Positions 1 to 8,676 of a DNA stretch of 64,000 nt are shown here, one piece after another. This DNA is from Bacillus_BD sp050389805 (lineage in GTDB: Bacteria > Bacillota > Bacilli > Bacillales > Cytobacillaceae): contig NZ_CP130945.1 in assembly GCF_050389805.1 (NCBI RefSeq), forward strand, positions 558,001-622,000. The letters are read 5' to 3'. A program made the translations under genes and the position numbers. Position 1 is the stretch's first letter; every line of letters starts with the position of its first letter. The notes under the pieces were generated by a model. The model searched no databases. It saw only the letters and a list, made by a program, of their open reading frames with translations, and was not told the origin of the DNA.

Positions 1-157
1 GATTCTGACCATCATTATGGCTACAATCGCTTATCTGAAAAAAATTCATGCCATCAACAATCAAACATTTCGCACACCTAAAACAACTATTATTACACTT
101 GGAGTATTTGTCATCATGATCGCCATCGTTTTTGGAATTTATTTTATGATGTTGTAA
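1..157 (+). CDS. C-terminal end of a small membrane protein (5' part outside window)
   Basis: The window opens inside a reading frame (codons start at base 2) that runs 51 residues to a TAA at 155-157. It contains a hydrophobic start, a short basic linker (YLKKIHAINNQTF) and a strongly hydrophobic last segment ending IYFMML. This is the pattern of the last two membrane helices of a small membrane protein; DUF202-type proteins end this way, but too little is present to assign a family. A paired repeat element follows the stop by under 30 bases. Confidence 0.55.
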   Translation, partial: ILTIIMATIAYLKKIHAINNQTFRTPKTTIITLGVFVIMIAIVFGIYFMML

Positions 158-184
158 TGTGGGGGCGGTTCTCATATTTCAAGG

Positions 185-323
185 TGAAACACCGGGACGG
201 TTCTGGTGTTTCAATCGTACATCATTTTACATAAATTGCTTTATGTTGATAAGTTAAACTTCTTGAAGGAAAAAACGTATATAGCAAAAAAAATGAAACG
301 CGGAGAACCGTCCCCGTGTTTCA
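185..323. repeat. REPIN-like element 1: inverted pair of GGGACGGTTCT palindromes
   Basis: Two imperfect palindromes of about 30 bases, each opening TGAAAC and closing GTTTCA, stand in inverted orientation at 185-213 and 294-323 with about 80 bases of AT-rich DNA between. The left core reads GGGACGGTTCT and the right core AGAACCGTCCC. The same unit recurs along the window. It lies between the convergent 3' ends of the first two genes, so it could also help end transcription. Confidence 0.85.
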
Positions 324-334
324 TTCAATTGTCT

Positions 335-1684
335 TTATCGAACCGCCCAAATTTTAGCGTTAACTTTTGCATTCCCATTTGAAGTTATAGTTTCATTCCA
401 TTCAACAGTTTGACCAATTGCAGGGGTAGCGCTTAGGATTCCCATTTCATCGTTTCCATCAACACCGTCAGAATCATACACTTCTACGTTAATTGGACTA
501 TTCGCTGGAATGTTAACATAGCGATCGTTATAGTGCTCACTGTATTGATTACTGAATGTTGCATCCATTGTCCCCCAAGCCACATTATAAGGAGTATTCG
601 TCGGAACATCGTTTTTCTTCCACAATCGGTCGTCAGATACTCCGTTTCCGTTTACGCGAATTTTTACAAAAATATCGCTTTTACCGCCGAATGGATCGCG
701 ATTTTTAAGACTTGTCACACTATGTATTTGAATCCTATGAGAATAATAAGGGTGATTTACATATGTGTGTGAAAAAGAACCGAGTCCATTCAGATGCGTA
801 TCCACCATATGGGCGGGATCACTTAAAAAATCGCCGGCGAATGTTGCATTGTCATCGCTATCATCCCAAACCCAAGGCATAGCAGCTGAATCTTTTTGAT
901 GTGTGTCTCCATCAAGTTTGCCCCAGCTCCCAAAAGTATGTCCATCCCCTATATCATTTCTACGATCCCAAAATTCATCAAAAGATATAAGGTCATAGCT
1001 ATATTTGTTTGTGTAGTTTCCTGAAGCATTGTTAACCACATCTGCACGATCACCATAATAATAAACAATTCCATCTCCTCCTGGGGCATCTGATCCATCA
1101 TAGGCGTAATTGCCGTGACCACCAATAGGGCTTTGTCCGTTCGATTGTATAAACACTTTTGGGTGAGAACCGTTGAACAATACGCCTCCGTCAATGTTGT
1201 CAGCCCCAGTTGTAATCGATGGATCATTAGTATATTGATAAAATTGATTATGTGCCACAGTTTCCATTAATTGAAAGGAACCATATGTGGTTCCGTCTTT
1301 GCGGATGACAACTAAAACACCCTCTAAGTCGTTCTCATGCTTATCAAACACTGTTGGACCATCATCACGAGGATGATAATTATAATAACCAATAAAATAA
1401 TGACTCAAAGTTTCTACAACCGAATAATAGATATAGGATTTTAAAGGGTGATTACCTAAATTCTCCCAATTATTGTTACCGACCCAATCCCCATCAAAGT
1501 TAAAGTTTGTCACATAGTCAGCGCTATACCCATAAGTATTATTTACATCTTGATAAAACTCGGGTGCCCAATATTCTGCAATTTCTTGCATAGCAGCTGC
1601 TTGTGCCTTTTGTGGACTCAATGTGCTAACAAAACTAATAAGTACTATTCCTGTAAGTGCTAAACTTATCATTTTCTTAATCAA
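335..1684 (-). CDS. Secreted protein of unknown function (449 aa)
   Basis: The protein starts with a signal peptide: basic MIKKM, a hydrophobic core and a likely cleavage after AQA near residue 29. The start is TTG, chosen because GGAGGG lies six bases before it, whereas the ATG four codons later is too far from that site. The mature part is rich in Tyr, Asn, Asp, His and Trp, with motifs such as HENDLEGVLVVI and HPKVFIQSNG; the last ~110 residues look like a beta-rich C2-like module. I recognise only that related secreted proteins of unknown role occur in Bacillus and fungi. A palindrome 27 bases upstream matches one before the ABC-transporter operon to the right, so the two may share the GntR regulator. 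An extracellular hydrolase is possible but unproven. Confidence 0.75.
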   Translation of the reverse strand: MIKKMISLALTGIVLISFVSTLSPQKAQAAAMQEIAEYWAPEFYQDVNNTYGYSADYVTNFNFDGDWVGNNNWENLGNHPLKSYIYYSVVETLSHYFIGYYNYHPRDDGPTVFDKHENDLEGVLVVIRKDGTTYGSFQLMETVAHNQFYQYTNDPSITTGADNIDGGVLFNGSHPKVFIQSNGQSPIGGHGNYAYDGSDAPGGDGIVYYYGDRADVVNNASGNYTNKYSYDLISFDEFWDRRNDIGDGHTFGSWGKLDGDTHQKDSAAMPWVWDDSDDNATFAGDFLSDPAHMVDTHLNGLGSFSHTYVNHPYYSHRIQIHSVTSLKNRDPFGGKSDIFVKIRVNGNGVSDDRLWKKNDVPTNTPYNVAWGTMDATFSNQYSEHYNDRYVNIPANSPINVEVYDSDGVDGNDEMGILSATPAIGQTVEWNETITSNGNAKVNAKIWAVR

Positions 1685-2029
1685 GAATATCCCTCCAATA
1701 GTAAAAGTGATGTCAGACAGCTATTATTAGAGTATTAGATAAATATAAAGAGAGTATAAACTTTGTATTAAGAATTAAAAATAGTTTGAATAAAAAATAT
1801 TAACTGTAAAAACGGAAGAACAGCTTTTTAGCAGGAGCCTACATATTCGGGGATAAACAATGCGATGAATATTTGCTTATAATAGGATATATGGGGAAAG
1901 GTTTGAAATTATATATCAAAATAGATAGAATGGCAAAAAATCCACTTCAACGAATAACTCACTTTTCAGATTAGAACTCGAGAATTTTATAAGCAGCTAT
2001 GAAGTATTTTATAGAGGAGAATAAAGGAT
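1685..2029. other. Divergent intergenic region, secreted-protein gene / gntR
   Basis: This 345-base AT-rich spacer separates two divergent genes and must hold both promoters. Apart from the candidate operator at 1709-1722 I see no repeat, RNA or small gene. Confidence 0.5.
1709..1722. promoter_or_regulatory. Candidate GntR operator (copy 1)
   Basis: The 14-mer GATGTCAGACAGCT contains the perfect palindrome TGTC-A-GACA. It lies 27 bases before the TTG start of the secreted-protein gene. An identical 14-mer occurs 23 bases before the binding-protein gene at 2943. HutC/FadR-type GntR regulators bind short palindromes, and the gntR gene lies between the two copies. Binding is inferred, not shown. 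Confidence 0.5.
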
Positions 2030-2743
2030 ATGGTGAAAAAGTTACGATACTTACAAGTCAAAGAGGAAATTGAAAAAAGTATCAGAAATAAGGAGCTATT
2101 ACCTGGTCAAAAGCTAGATTCGGAACCAATGCTTGCAAAAAAGTTTAATGTCAGCAGGTCCACATTACGAGAAGCTATAAGGATGTTACAGAGGGAAGGT
2201 CTATTAATCAGCAAAAATGGAGTAGGAACATATGTGAGTACTAAACTGAACTCCATAGAAAATCCTTTAAATCGATTACAAAGTATTGGGGAAATGATTC
2301 AAAATGTTGGCTATGAGGCTGGAGAAACGAACATAAAAATCTATCAAATAAATCCAGAAGATGAATGGAAAACAAAATTGCAGTTGGAGGAGTCCCAACA
2401 GGTTACGATATTGGAGCGGACAAGAACAGCAGATGGAAATAAAGTTGCTTTTTACTATAATATTTTTCCTCAGCATCTGATTGGGGATGTTTTTAATGAT
2501 GGATTTTCAGGAGCTATATTTGATGTCTTAGAAAAAGAGGCGAACATTAAAATTTTGTCAGCTTTAACGGAAATTTGTGCAGTAGATCCTTCTATAGAAA
2601 GGGATCAAAAGGCTATTGAACTTTTGGGAAATAAGATTATCTTATTAAAACAACTTCACTACAGTAATGCGAATCAGCCAGTATTCTATTCACTAGATTA
2701 TTTAAATACGAGCATATTTAAATTAACTATTAAACGAGACTAA
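2030..2743 (+). CDS. GntR family regulator (HutC/UTRA subfamily)
   Basis: 237 residues. Residues 5-75 form the GntR winged helix: LQVKEEIEKSI, then SRSTLREAIRMLQREGLL, then NGVGTYV as the wing. Residues ~90-235 match the UTRA effector domain, with LERTRTADGNKVAFYYN and VFYSLDYLN typical of that fold. UTRA regulators sense small metabolites, often phosphorylated or amino sugars or phosphonates. It precedes the ABC operon and probably controls it and the divergent secreted-protein gene through the TGTCAGACA sites. Start ATG follows a GGAGAA site. Family certain, ligand unknown. Confidence 0.9.
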   Translation: MVKKLRYLQVKEEIEKSIRNKELLPGQKLDSEPMLAKKFNVSRSTLREAIRMLQREGLLISKNGVGTYVSTKLNSIENPLNRLQSIGEMIQNVGYEAGETNIKIYQINPEDEWKTKLQLEESQQVTILERTRTADGNKVAFYYNIFPQHLIGDVFNDGFSGAIFDVLEKEANIKILSALTEICAVDPSIERDQKAIELLGNKIILLKQLHYSNANQPVFYSLDYLNTSIFKLTIKRD

Positions 2744-2909
2744 TGGTAGGGAGAGTTTACTAAAGTGACATATACTCTTTCTCTTACTCGTTACAGGAGA
2801 TGTCTAAAATATCATTTTGGGGCATCTTTTTATTTGCAATTTTTTAAAAATATTTACAGTAAGTTAATCTACCATTTATACATGGTACATAATCATCTAC
2901 TATTCTTTA

Positions 2910-2923
2910 GATGTCAGACAGCT
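2910..2923. promoter_or_regulatory. Candidate GntR operator (copy 2)
   Basis: Exact repeat of GATGTCAGACAGCT, placed between the likely promoter and the start of the binding-protein gene. Its position relative to the start codon is nearly the same as that of copy 1, which argues for common regulation. Confidence 0.5.
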
Positions 2924-2942
2924 GAAAATAGGAGGGATAATT

Positions 2943-4016
2943 ATGAGAAAGCACATCAAATTTGTACCGTTATTATTGACTATGTTATTTATGTTGGCTG
3001 CATGTGGAGCTACAGAAGGCAGTGAAGCAGTTTCCGGAGAAGGTAATGAAGATGCAAAAAAAGAAGAAGAACAAACCACTGATCGGTTAGTCGTCTACGC
3101 TGCATTAAATGAAGAAGATATCGTAGAAATTGAGAAAAAGTTTGAAGCTGATACAGGGATTGATATGGAGTACATTCGTCTAGGAGGAGCTGGTGAAGCA
3201 AGTACAAGAGTACAAGCTGAAAAGGATAATCCGCAAGCAGACATCATGGTGGGTGGATCTGTAGAATTCTATCAACCTCTTGCTGACCAAGGGATTCTAG
3301 AAAAATATACATCACCAAATGCCTCTGAAATTGATGACAAGTTTAACGATCCAAATGGTTATTGGCAAGGCTGGTACATGGGTGTACTTGGAATGGTAGT
3401 AAACAAAGAAAGATTTGAAGAGGAACTTGCACCAAAAGGTCTGGAAATGCCAAAAACTTGGGATGATTTACTAGATCCTAATTATAAAGGATTATTTCTC
3501 TCTTCTAATCCTGCTACAGCAGGTGGCGGATATATTTTCGCAGCTACACAGTTATTCCGTCTTGGAGAGGAAAAGGGCTGGGAATATCTAGAAGGTTTAA
3601 ATAAAAATGTTCATCATTATACAGCAGGAGCAGTTGACCCCATTAATTTAGTAGCAACTGGTGAGTTTGTTGCAGGTATGTCTTGGGCACATGATATTGT
3701 GAAAGTAGCTAAACAGGGCTATCCGATTGAAGTGATTGTTCCAGAGGAAACTGCCTTTGAAATCGGCGGTGCTGGAATTATTAAAGGCGGAGAAAATACG
3801 GAAAATGCGAAGAAATTTATTGACTGGTTGCTTACAAAAGAAGTAGGTGAAATGAATACGGAGATTTCGAATCGTTACTCTGTGAGATCAGATGTTGAGC
3901 CGCCAAAAGGCATGATTCCAGTTGATGATGTGAAACTAGTTAACTATGACCGTACAAAAGCAGCTGAAATGAAGGAAGATGTAGTAAAACAATTTTCAGA
4001 AATGATTGGTCAATAA
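2943..4016 (+). CDS. ABC transporter substrate-binding lipoprotein (Fe3+/2-aminoethylphosphonate type)
   Basis: 357 residues with a lipoprotein signal: MRKHIK, a hydrophobic stretch and lipobox LAAC, with Cys near residue 22 for lipid attachment. The mature part is a periplasmic-binding-fold protein of the AfuA/PotD superfamily: LVVYAALNEEDI opens it, DIMVGGSVEFY and MPKTWDDLLDP follow, and the end holds the family's KFIDWLLTKE helix. Family members bind ferric iron, polyamines, 2-aminoethylphosphonate or phosphate esters. The MBL-fold protein and IMPase downstream favour a phosphorylated organic substrate, but this is inference. A strong GGAGGG site precedes the ATG, and a hairpin after the gene fits higher expression of this subunit than of the permease. 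Confidence 0.88.
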   Translation: MRKHIKFVPLLLTMLFMLAACGATEGSEAVSGEGNEDAKKEEEQTTDRLVVYAALNEEDIVEIEKKFEADTGIDMEYIRLGGAGEASTRVQAEKDNPQADIMVGGSVEFYQPLADQGILEKYTSPNASEIDDKFNDPNGYWQGWYMGVLGMVVNKERFEEELAPKGLEMPKTWDDLLDPNYKGLFLSSNPATAGGGYIFAATQLFRLGEEKGWEYLEGLNKNVHHYTAGAVDPINLVATGEFVAGMSWAHDIVKVAKQGYPIEVIVPEETAFEIGGAGIIKGGENTENAKKFIDWLLTKEVGEMNTEISNRYSVRSDVEPPKGMIPVDDVKLVNYDRTKAAEMKEDVVKQFSEMIGQ

Positions 4017-4028
4017 AAAATTGTATGA

Positions 4029-4065
4029 AGCCTTCTTTGCCATTACAAAGAAGGTTTTCATTTTT
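4029..4065 (+). terminator. Hairpin between binding-protein and permease genes
   Basis: CCTTCTTTG (4031-4039) pairs with CAAAGAAGG (4046-4054) across a short loop and is followed by a T-rich run. It can act as a leaky terminator or mRNA-stabilising 3' end, a usual arrangement when the binding protein must be made in excess over the membrane parts. Confidence 0.7.
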
Positions 4066-4076
4066 GACTAAAGGGT

Positions 4077-5711
4077 GTGTATGGATTGACTTCTACTATC
4101 ATGAGAAATATATCAAGAAATATTTTATTGTACATAGGGATTGGACTGCTATTATTCATACTTTTTACGTTTGTTATTTGGCCGATTCTAAAAGTAGTTA
4201 GTTTTGTTCAATTAGAAAACATCTCGGAACTTTTTACAAATTCACGCTGGTCCCAAGCTGCTTTAAATTCATTGTTTATGACCGTGATATCTACTCTGTC
4301 TTGTACATTTGTTGCATTTATTTTTGCATACACAATTGCTAGATTAGAAGTCCCGTTTAAAAGGTTGTTCAAGTTTATCACGATCCTCCCCATTGTTTCA
4401 CCACCGTTTATTGTTGGAATGTCTTACATCTTGTTGTTTGGAAGACAAGGGATTGTGTCAAAGCAGTTATTGAATTTGAATGTTGATGTGTATGGCTGGC
4501 ATGGGCTTTGGCTTGTCCAAACCATTACTTTTTTCCCGTATGCCTATACCGTTATATATGGTGTATTAAAAAGAAGTTCACCAAGCCTAGAATATGCTGC
4601 TTATAATATGGGATCCACGCATTGGCAAGTTTTTAAAAAGATTGTTCTTCCACTAAGCAAGCCGGGAATCGCAGGGGGAGCATTAATTGCAGCTATGAGT
4701 ATATTAGCGGACTTTGGTAATCCAATGGTTATCGGTGGGAACTTTACAGTTTTATCAACCGAAGCATATATGCAAATGATTGGCTGGTTTGATTTACCTT
4801 CAGCAGCCATCCTATCGACGACTCTTTTAATTCCTGCACTGTGTTTATTTATATTGAATAGGAAGTTAGTTGGCAATCGCTCCTATACGACCGTGACGGG
4901 AAAGGAATCATATACAAATCATTATCCAATACCTTCCTATATAAAATGGAGCCTTTTTTCTTTTTGTATGTTTATTACTGTGATTGTGTTGTTGGTATAT
5001 GGTGTTTTATTTTTGGGTGCTTTTACAACAACTTGGGGCTTTAACTGGTCACTAACATTTTCAAATATTGACTATGTTTTTTCAAAAAGTAGGGAAATAA
5101 CAAATAGTATTCAATTTGCCGTTTATTCATCGTTATTAGCTGGCTTATTCTCGTTTCCACTTGCATTCATTGTGCAAAGGAAGAAGATCGGAATACATCG
5201 CTTTATCGATTTTCTTTCCGTACTTCCAGGTGCCATTCCTGGTGTCTTCCTTGGATTAGGGTATGCTATTGCATTTAATTCTGAACCTCTTATGCTAACG
5301 GGAACAGCTGTGATTATAGTTGCTGCTTTAACCTTATGGAATTTACCAACATTTTATAGCACTCTCTTAGCTGGACTCCAACAGATTAGTCACTCTTTAG
5401 AAGAGGCATCTCAAAATTTAGGTGGAAACAGTGGAAGAACTTTTCGGCATGTCTTGCTGCCATTATTAAAAGGCTCCTTTGTTTTAGGGATGGTTGTAAC
5501 GTTTTTAAGGTCGGTAACGTGCTTGAGTGTCATTGTGTTCATCTATTCTGCAGAAACCTCTGTTGGTACGGTGTCTATTTTAGGTCTTGTTTCAAATGGT
5601 GAGTGGGGAAAAGCATCAGCATTTACGGTAGTCCTGATATCCATTGCTTTTGCTGTCTTAGGGTTATCACAACTTTTCTTAAGAAATAAAGGAAATTCTA
5701 ACGATTATTAG
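4077..5711 (+). CDS. ABC transporter permease, two fused membrane domains (FbpB-like)
   Basis: About 544 residues with roughly twelve hydrophobic segments in two homologous halves. Each half carries the inner-membrane-component EAA loop: EYAAYNMGSTHWQVFKKIVL in the first and LEEASQNLGGNSGRTF in the second. Fused permeases of this size belong to the ferric-iron and 2-aminoethylphosphonate branch. The start is uncertain: GTG at 4077 sits almost on the AAAGGG site, so TTG at 4086 (ten bases away) or ATG at 4101 may be used. The stop overlaps the next gene's leader by one base, so the two are co-transcribed. Confidence 0.88.
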   Translation: MYGLTSTIMRNISRNILLYIGIGLLLFILFTFVIWPILKVVSFVQLENISELFTNSRWSQAALNSLFMTVISTLSCTFVAFIFAYTIARLEVPFKRLFKFITILPIVSPPFIVGMSYILLFGRQGIVSKQLLNLNVDVYGWHGLWLVQTITFFPYAYTVIYGVLKRSSPSLEYAAYNMGSTHWQVFKKIVLPLSKPGIAGGALIAAMSILADFGNPMVIGGNFTVLSTEAYMQMIGWFDLPSAAILSTTLLIPALCLFILNRKLVGNRSYTTVTGKESYTNHYPIPSYIKWSLFSFCMFITVIVLLVYGVLFLGAFTTTWGFNWSLTFSNIDYVFSKSREITNSIQFAVYSSLLAGLFSFPLAFIVQRKKIGIHRFIDFLSVLPGAIPGVFLGLGYAIAFNSEPLMLTGTAVIIVAALTLWNLPTFYSTLLAGLQQISHSLEEASQNLGGNSGRTFRHVLLPLLKGSFVLGMVVTFLRSVTCLSVIVFIYSAETSVGTVSILGLVSNGEWGKASAFTVVLISIAFAVLGLSQLFLRNKGNSNDY

Positions 5712-5722
5712 TGGAGGCCTCT

Positions 5723-6820
5723 ATGAATACAGAAGAGATCATTATAAAAGTTGAAAATTTATCTAAGAGATTCGGGAATTATTTAGCAATTGATCATATA
5801 TCATTAGATATCCCAAAAGGAAGCTTTCTAACATTATTAGGACCAAGTGGTTGTGGAAAAACGACTCTACTGCGACTAATTGCTGGGTTTTATGAGCCGG
5901 ATGGTGGAACGATTTATTTTGAAGAGAAGAAGTTAAATGATCTCCCTGCATATAAGCGTGATACACCACTAGTATTTCAAGAGTATGCACTGTTTCCACA
6001 TTTGAATGTTTACGAGAATATCGCTTATGGTCTGAAATTGAAAAAAACACCTAAAAAGGAGATACAGCAACGGGTCGGTTCAATGTTGAAAATGTTTGGG
6101 TTAATTGGGATGGAGAATCGCTTTCCGAAAGAGTTGAGTGGTGGTCAACAACAAAGGGTCGCATTTGCTAGGGCATTAGTCATGGGCAAAAACGTTTTAT
6201 TAATGGATGAACCTTTGAGTAATTTAGATGCGAAGATGAGGGTTGAAGTTAGGAATGAGTTACGTGCGTTGCAACAGCAGTTTGGTTTTACCGCTATTTT
6301 TGTGACACATGATCAGGACGAGGCTTTATCAATCTCTGATCGAATTGCAGTATTTAATAAAGGTAGGATTTGTCAGGTCGGTACTCCAGCAGAAATTTAT
6401 TTTAAACCAAAAACAAAGTTTGTCGCAGATTTTGTCGGGACTGCCAATTTTGTTGAAGGGGTAGTCATTGAGTTCGACGATCTGTTTATTAAGGTAAAGT
6501 CTAATGAGTCCGTGATCACTGTGCCCCAAAAAGATTATGATGTAAAAATTGGTGAAGAAGTCATCCTCGTTGTCCGACCAGAGTGTATCTCCATTTCAAG
6601 AGAAGACGATATTCAACGTAATCAATTAGACGGAGTAAAGGGAAACATTGTGAAAAGCAGCTTTCTTGGACGGATGATTCGGTATTGGGTAAAAGTCGAT
6701 GATTCGATGCAATGGATCGTAGATGATTTTAATCCGAAAACAGCTGGTCATCTTGAGGGGCAGATCACAATGACGTTAGATCAATCAAAAGTACATCTAA
6801 TTAAAAAAGAGGATGAATAA
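5723..6820 (+). CDS. ABC transporter ATP-binding protein (PotA/FbpC type, with TOBE domain)
   Basis: 365 residues. Walker A GPSGCGKTT, Q-loop VFQEYALFPH, signature LSGGQQQRVAFARAL, Walker B VLLMDEP, D-loop LSNLDAK and switch VTHDQDEALS are all intact, so it should be an active ATPase. Residues ~245-360 form the TOBE-like regulatory part of the PotA/FbpC/UgpC branch. I choose ATG at 5723 because GGAGG lies at the right distance; a GTG at 5711 in the same frame is part of that site. It energises import by the two preceding gene products. Confidence 0.92.
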   Translation: MNTEEIIIKVENLSKRFGNYLAIDHISLDIPKGSFLTLLGPSGCGKTTLLRLIAGFYEPDGGTIYFEEKKLNDLPAYKRDTPLVFQEYALFPHLNVYENIAYGLKLKKTPKKEIQQRVGSMLKMFGLIGMENRFPKELSGGQQQRVAFARALVMGKNVLLMDEPLSNLDAKMRVEVRNELRALQQQFGFTAIFVTHDQDEALSISDRIAVFNKGRICQVGTPAEIYFKPKTKFVADFVGTANFVEGVVIEFDDLFIKVKSNESVITVPQKDYDVKIGEEVILVVRPECISISREDDIQRNQLDGVKGNIVKSSFLGRMIRYWVKVDDSMQWIVDDFNPKTAGHLEGQITMTLDQSKVHLIKKEDE

Positions 6821-6845
6821 ACGGCTAAAATAGGAGGCTGTAAAT

Positions 6846-7790
6846 GTGAAGGCAAATGTTAACTTTCTAAATGTTGGGTGGGGAGATTCTCATATCATTC
6901 AGCTACCGTCTGGAAAGATTACGTTAATGGATGGAGGAGATGGAGCTCTAACAGATGAACAAGACCATCCTTTGAAATGGATGAATCGAAATCAGATTAA
7001 TCATTTGGATTTAATGATTCTTACTCATCTGCATGAAGACCATCTTAATGGTTTAGTAGACATTGTGAAACAAAAAAGTGTACATACGGCGATTCTTCCC
7101 TATAAACCTTTTAATCTACCAAATATACAAGAGGTTCATTTCAATGGAAATGAGGGAGCGCAACGAGTATTCAATATGTTGAAAAGGTATTTAGATTTTA
7201 TTGCGTTGTTGGAAGAGCAAGGGACAACAATAAAGTGGCGAAGTGAATATGCAACAAAAGAGGATTCTGTTGTTTGGTCCGAAAATGGATTTGTCCTAAC
7301 TCATATTTACCCATGGGAAGGTGACCCACTGCCCGCCTATCATACTCTCCAAGAATTTTTAGTAGGACTAGAATCTATTTCCGATAAGGAGATTGCTGCT
7401 TTAGAACATTTTTTTATAAAGTCAAATGATGATTGCTCTGTATATCGACTATTAGTAGACTCAAATCCGGATGAAAATATTCTTTTCGGAGGAGATCAGC
7501 TAGAAAAGGGATGGAAATTATTGGCTTCACGTACCTCATTGAAAAGTCAAATTTGGAAGGTTTCTCATCACGGAATGAAAGATGCTTTTACAAAAGAGGT
7601 ACTCGAACTAATTCAGCCAGAATACTGTGTGATCCCTATTAGTGAAGATCGATCTTCATTTTTGCACACTCACTGGGATGAACTTCGTTTATTGACTGAA
7701 GCTCCTTTTTATTTAACTGGAAGTATACATAATGGAGATTCTTTTCAGCTATTCGATGGGAAGTCATTAAACGTTCAAATAGGATATTAG
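6846..7790 (+). CDS. Metallo-beta-lactamase-fold hydrolase (ComEC-type MBL domain)
   Basis: 314 residues. Zinc-binding motif LTHLHEDHLNG gives H61, H63, D65 and H66; a further acidic ligand is likely in GGDQLEKG and a histidine pair in VSHHGMKDA near 240. There is no signal peptide or membrane segment, so it is cytoplasmic, unlike ComEC itself, whose C-terminal domain it resembles. MBL enzymes often cleave phosphodiesters or phosphonate intermediates; with an ABC importer before and an IMPase after, cleavage of an imported phosphodiester is a reasonable guess. GTG start, eight bases after GGAGG; the overlapping ATG is followed at once by a stop. Confidence 0.8.
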   Translation: MKANVNFLNVGWGDSHIIQLPSGKITLMDGGDGALTDEQDHPLKWMNRNQINHLDLMILTHLHEDHLNGLVDIVKQKSVHTAILPYKPFNLPNIQEVHFNGNEGAQRVFNMLKRYLDFIALLEEQGTTIKWRSEYATKEDSVVWSENGFVLTHIYPWEGDPLPAYHTLQEFLVGLESISDKEIAALEHFFIKSNDDCSVYRLLVDSNPDENILFGGDQLEKGWKLLASRTSLKSQIWKVSHHGMKDAFTKEVLELIQPEYCVIPISEDRSSFLHTHWDELRLLTEAPFYLTGSIHNGDSFQLFDGKSLNVQIGY

Positions 7791-7824
7791 CTCATTTGTA
7801 AGTCTAATAGAGAGAGGGAAGTAA

Positions 7825-8640
7825 ATGAATCATGTAGATGAGAATGTCAATATACTTTTAAATTCGGCTATTCAATATGTTAAAGATGCAGGAGAATGGC
7901 TTATCGATCTTATGGATAAACCCATTCATATGAAAGAAAAAATAAATCAATCAGATCTTGTAACTGAGGTTGATGTAAAAATCGAGGAATACTTGTGCGG
8001 ATTAATTCGTGAAGATTATCCGAGTCACTGGATCTTATCTGAAGAAGATAGTCATAAAGAACATATTAATAATTTGATTCAGCCGCCTGAAGGGTATGGG
8101 TGGATTATTGATCCAATTGATGGGACTACAAACTTTATTCATCGAATTCCTCATTTTGCCATTTCTGTCGGGATTGTCAAGGACGGTTTTCCTGTTTGTG
8201 GAGTTGTGTATAATCCTTTGAAAAAGGACTTATACTCAGCCCAAATCAATGGGGGTGCCTTTTTAAACGGGGAAAGGATACAAGTTGGAGCGGAAAAGGA
8301 AATAAGCGAATCCTTGCTGGCGACAGGGTTTCCTGCTTATGATTGGAAGCCTAATTCTGATTTAATGAAACATATTGAAAAAATTGTTGGAAAAGCTAGG
8401 AGTATCAGAATCATTGGTGCTGCAAGTCTTGATCTATGTATGGTAGCTACTGGGGCACTAACGGGTTTCTTTCATGATGGGTTGCATCCATGGGATGTCG
8501 CAGCAGGAATTATCATTCTTCAAGAAGCAGGTGGACTGGTTACGAATCGTGAGGGAAATGAGTATCAATTAGGCGAACATACATTAGTGGCGTCGAATAA
8601 ACGGATACATGAAGCGTTAGTATCAGTGCTCAACAACTGA
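7825..8640 (+). CDS. Inositol monophosphatase family protein
   Basis: 271 residues, the usual length for the Mg-dependent IMPase/FBPase fold. The metal ligands are visible: LSEED (E73/E74), the signature WIIDPIDGTTNF (D96, D99) and WDVAAG near 222. These enzymes remove phosphate from inositol-1-phosphate or similar sugar phosphates, and some act on 3'-phosphoadenosine phosphate. It ends the ABC operon, 34 bases after the MBL gene. I infer that it acts on the product of the preceding genes. The exact substrate cannot be read from sequence. Confidence 0.88.
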   Translation: MNHVDENVNILLNSAIQYVKDAGEWLIDLMDKPIHMKEKINQSDLVTEVDVKIEEYLCGLIREDYPSHWILSEEDSHKEHINNLIQPPEGYGWIIDPIDGTTNFIHRIPHFAISVGIVKDGFPVCGVVYNPLKKDLYSAQINGGAFLNGERIQVGAEKEISESLLATGFPAYDWKPNSDLMKHIEKIVGKARSIRIIGAASLDLCMVATGALTGFFHDGLHPWDVAAGIIILQEAGGLVTNREGNEYQLGEHTLVASNKRIHEALVSVLNN

Positions 8641-8676
8641 ACGCAAGACTAAAGTGTCGGGAAACCACCGAAAAAA

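Noticed and set aside
2765..3025. Plus-strand frame before and into the binding-protein gene
   Set aside because: Overlaps the real lipoprotein start in another frame and spans the promoter and operator.
2943..6820. Ferric-iron uptake as the operon's function
   Set aside because: Fold family allows it, but MBL and IMPase genes in the operon and a GntR/UTRA rather than a Fur-type control site argue for an organic phosphate.
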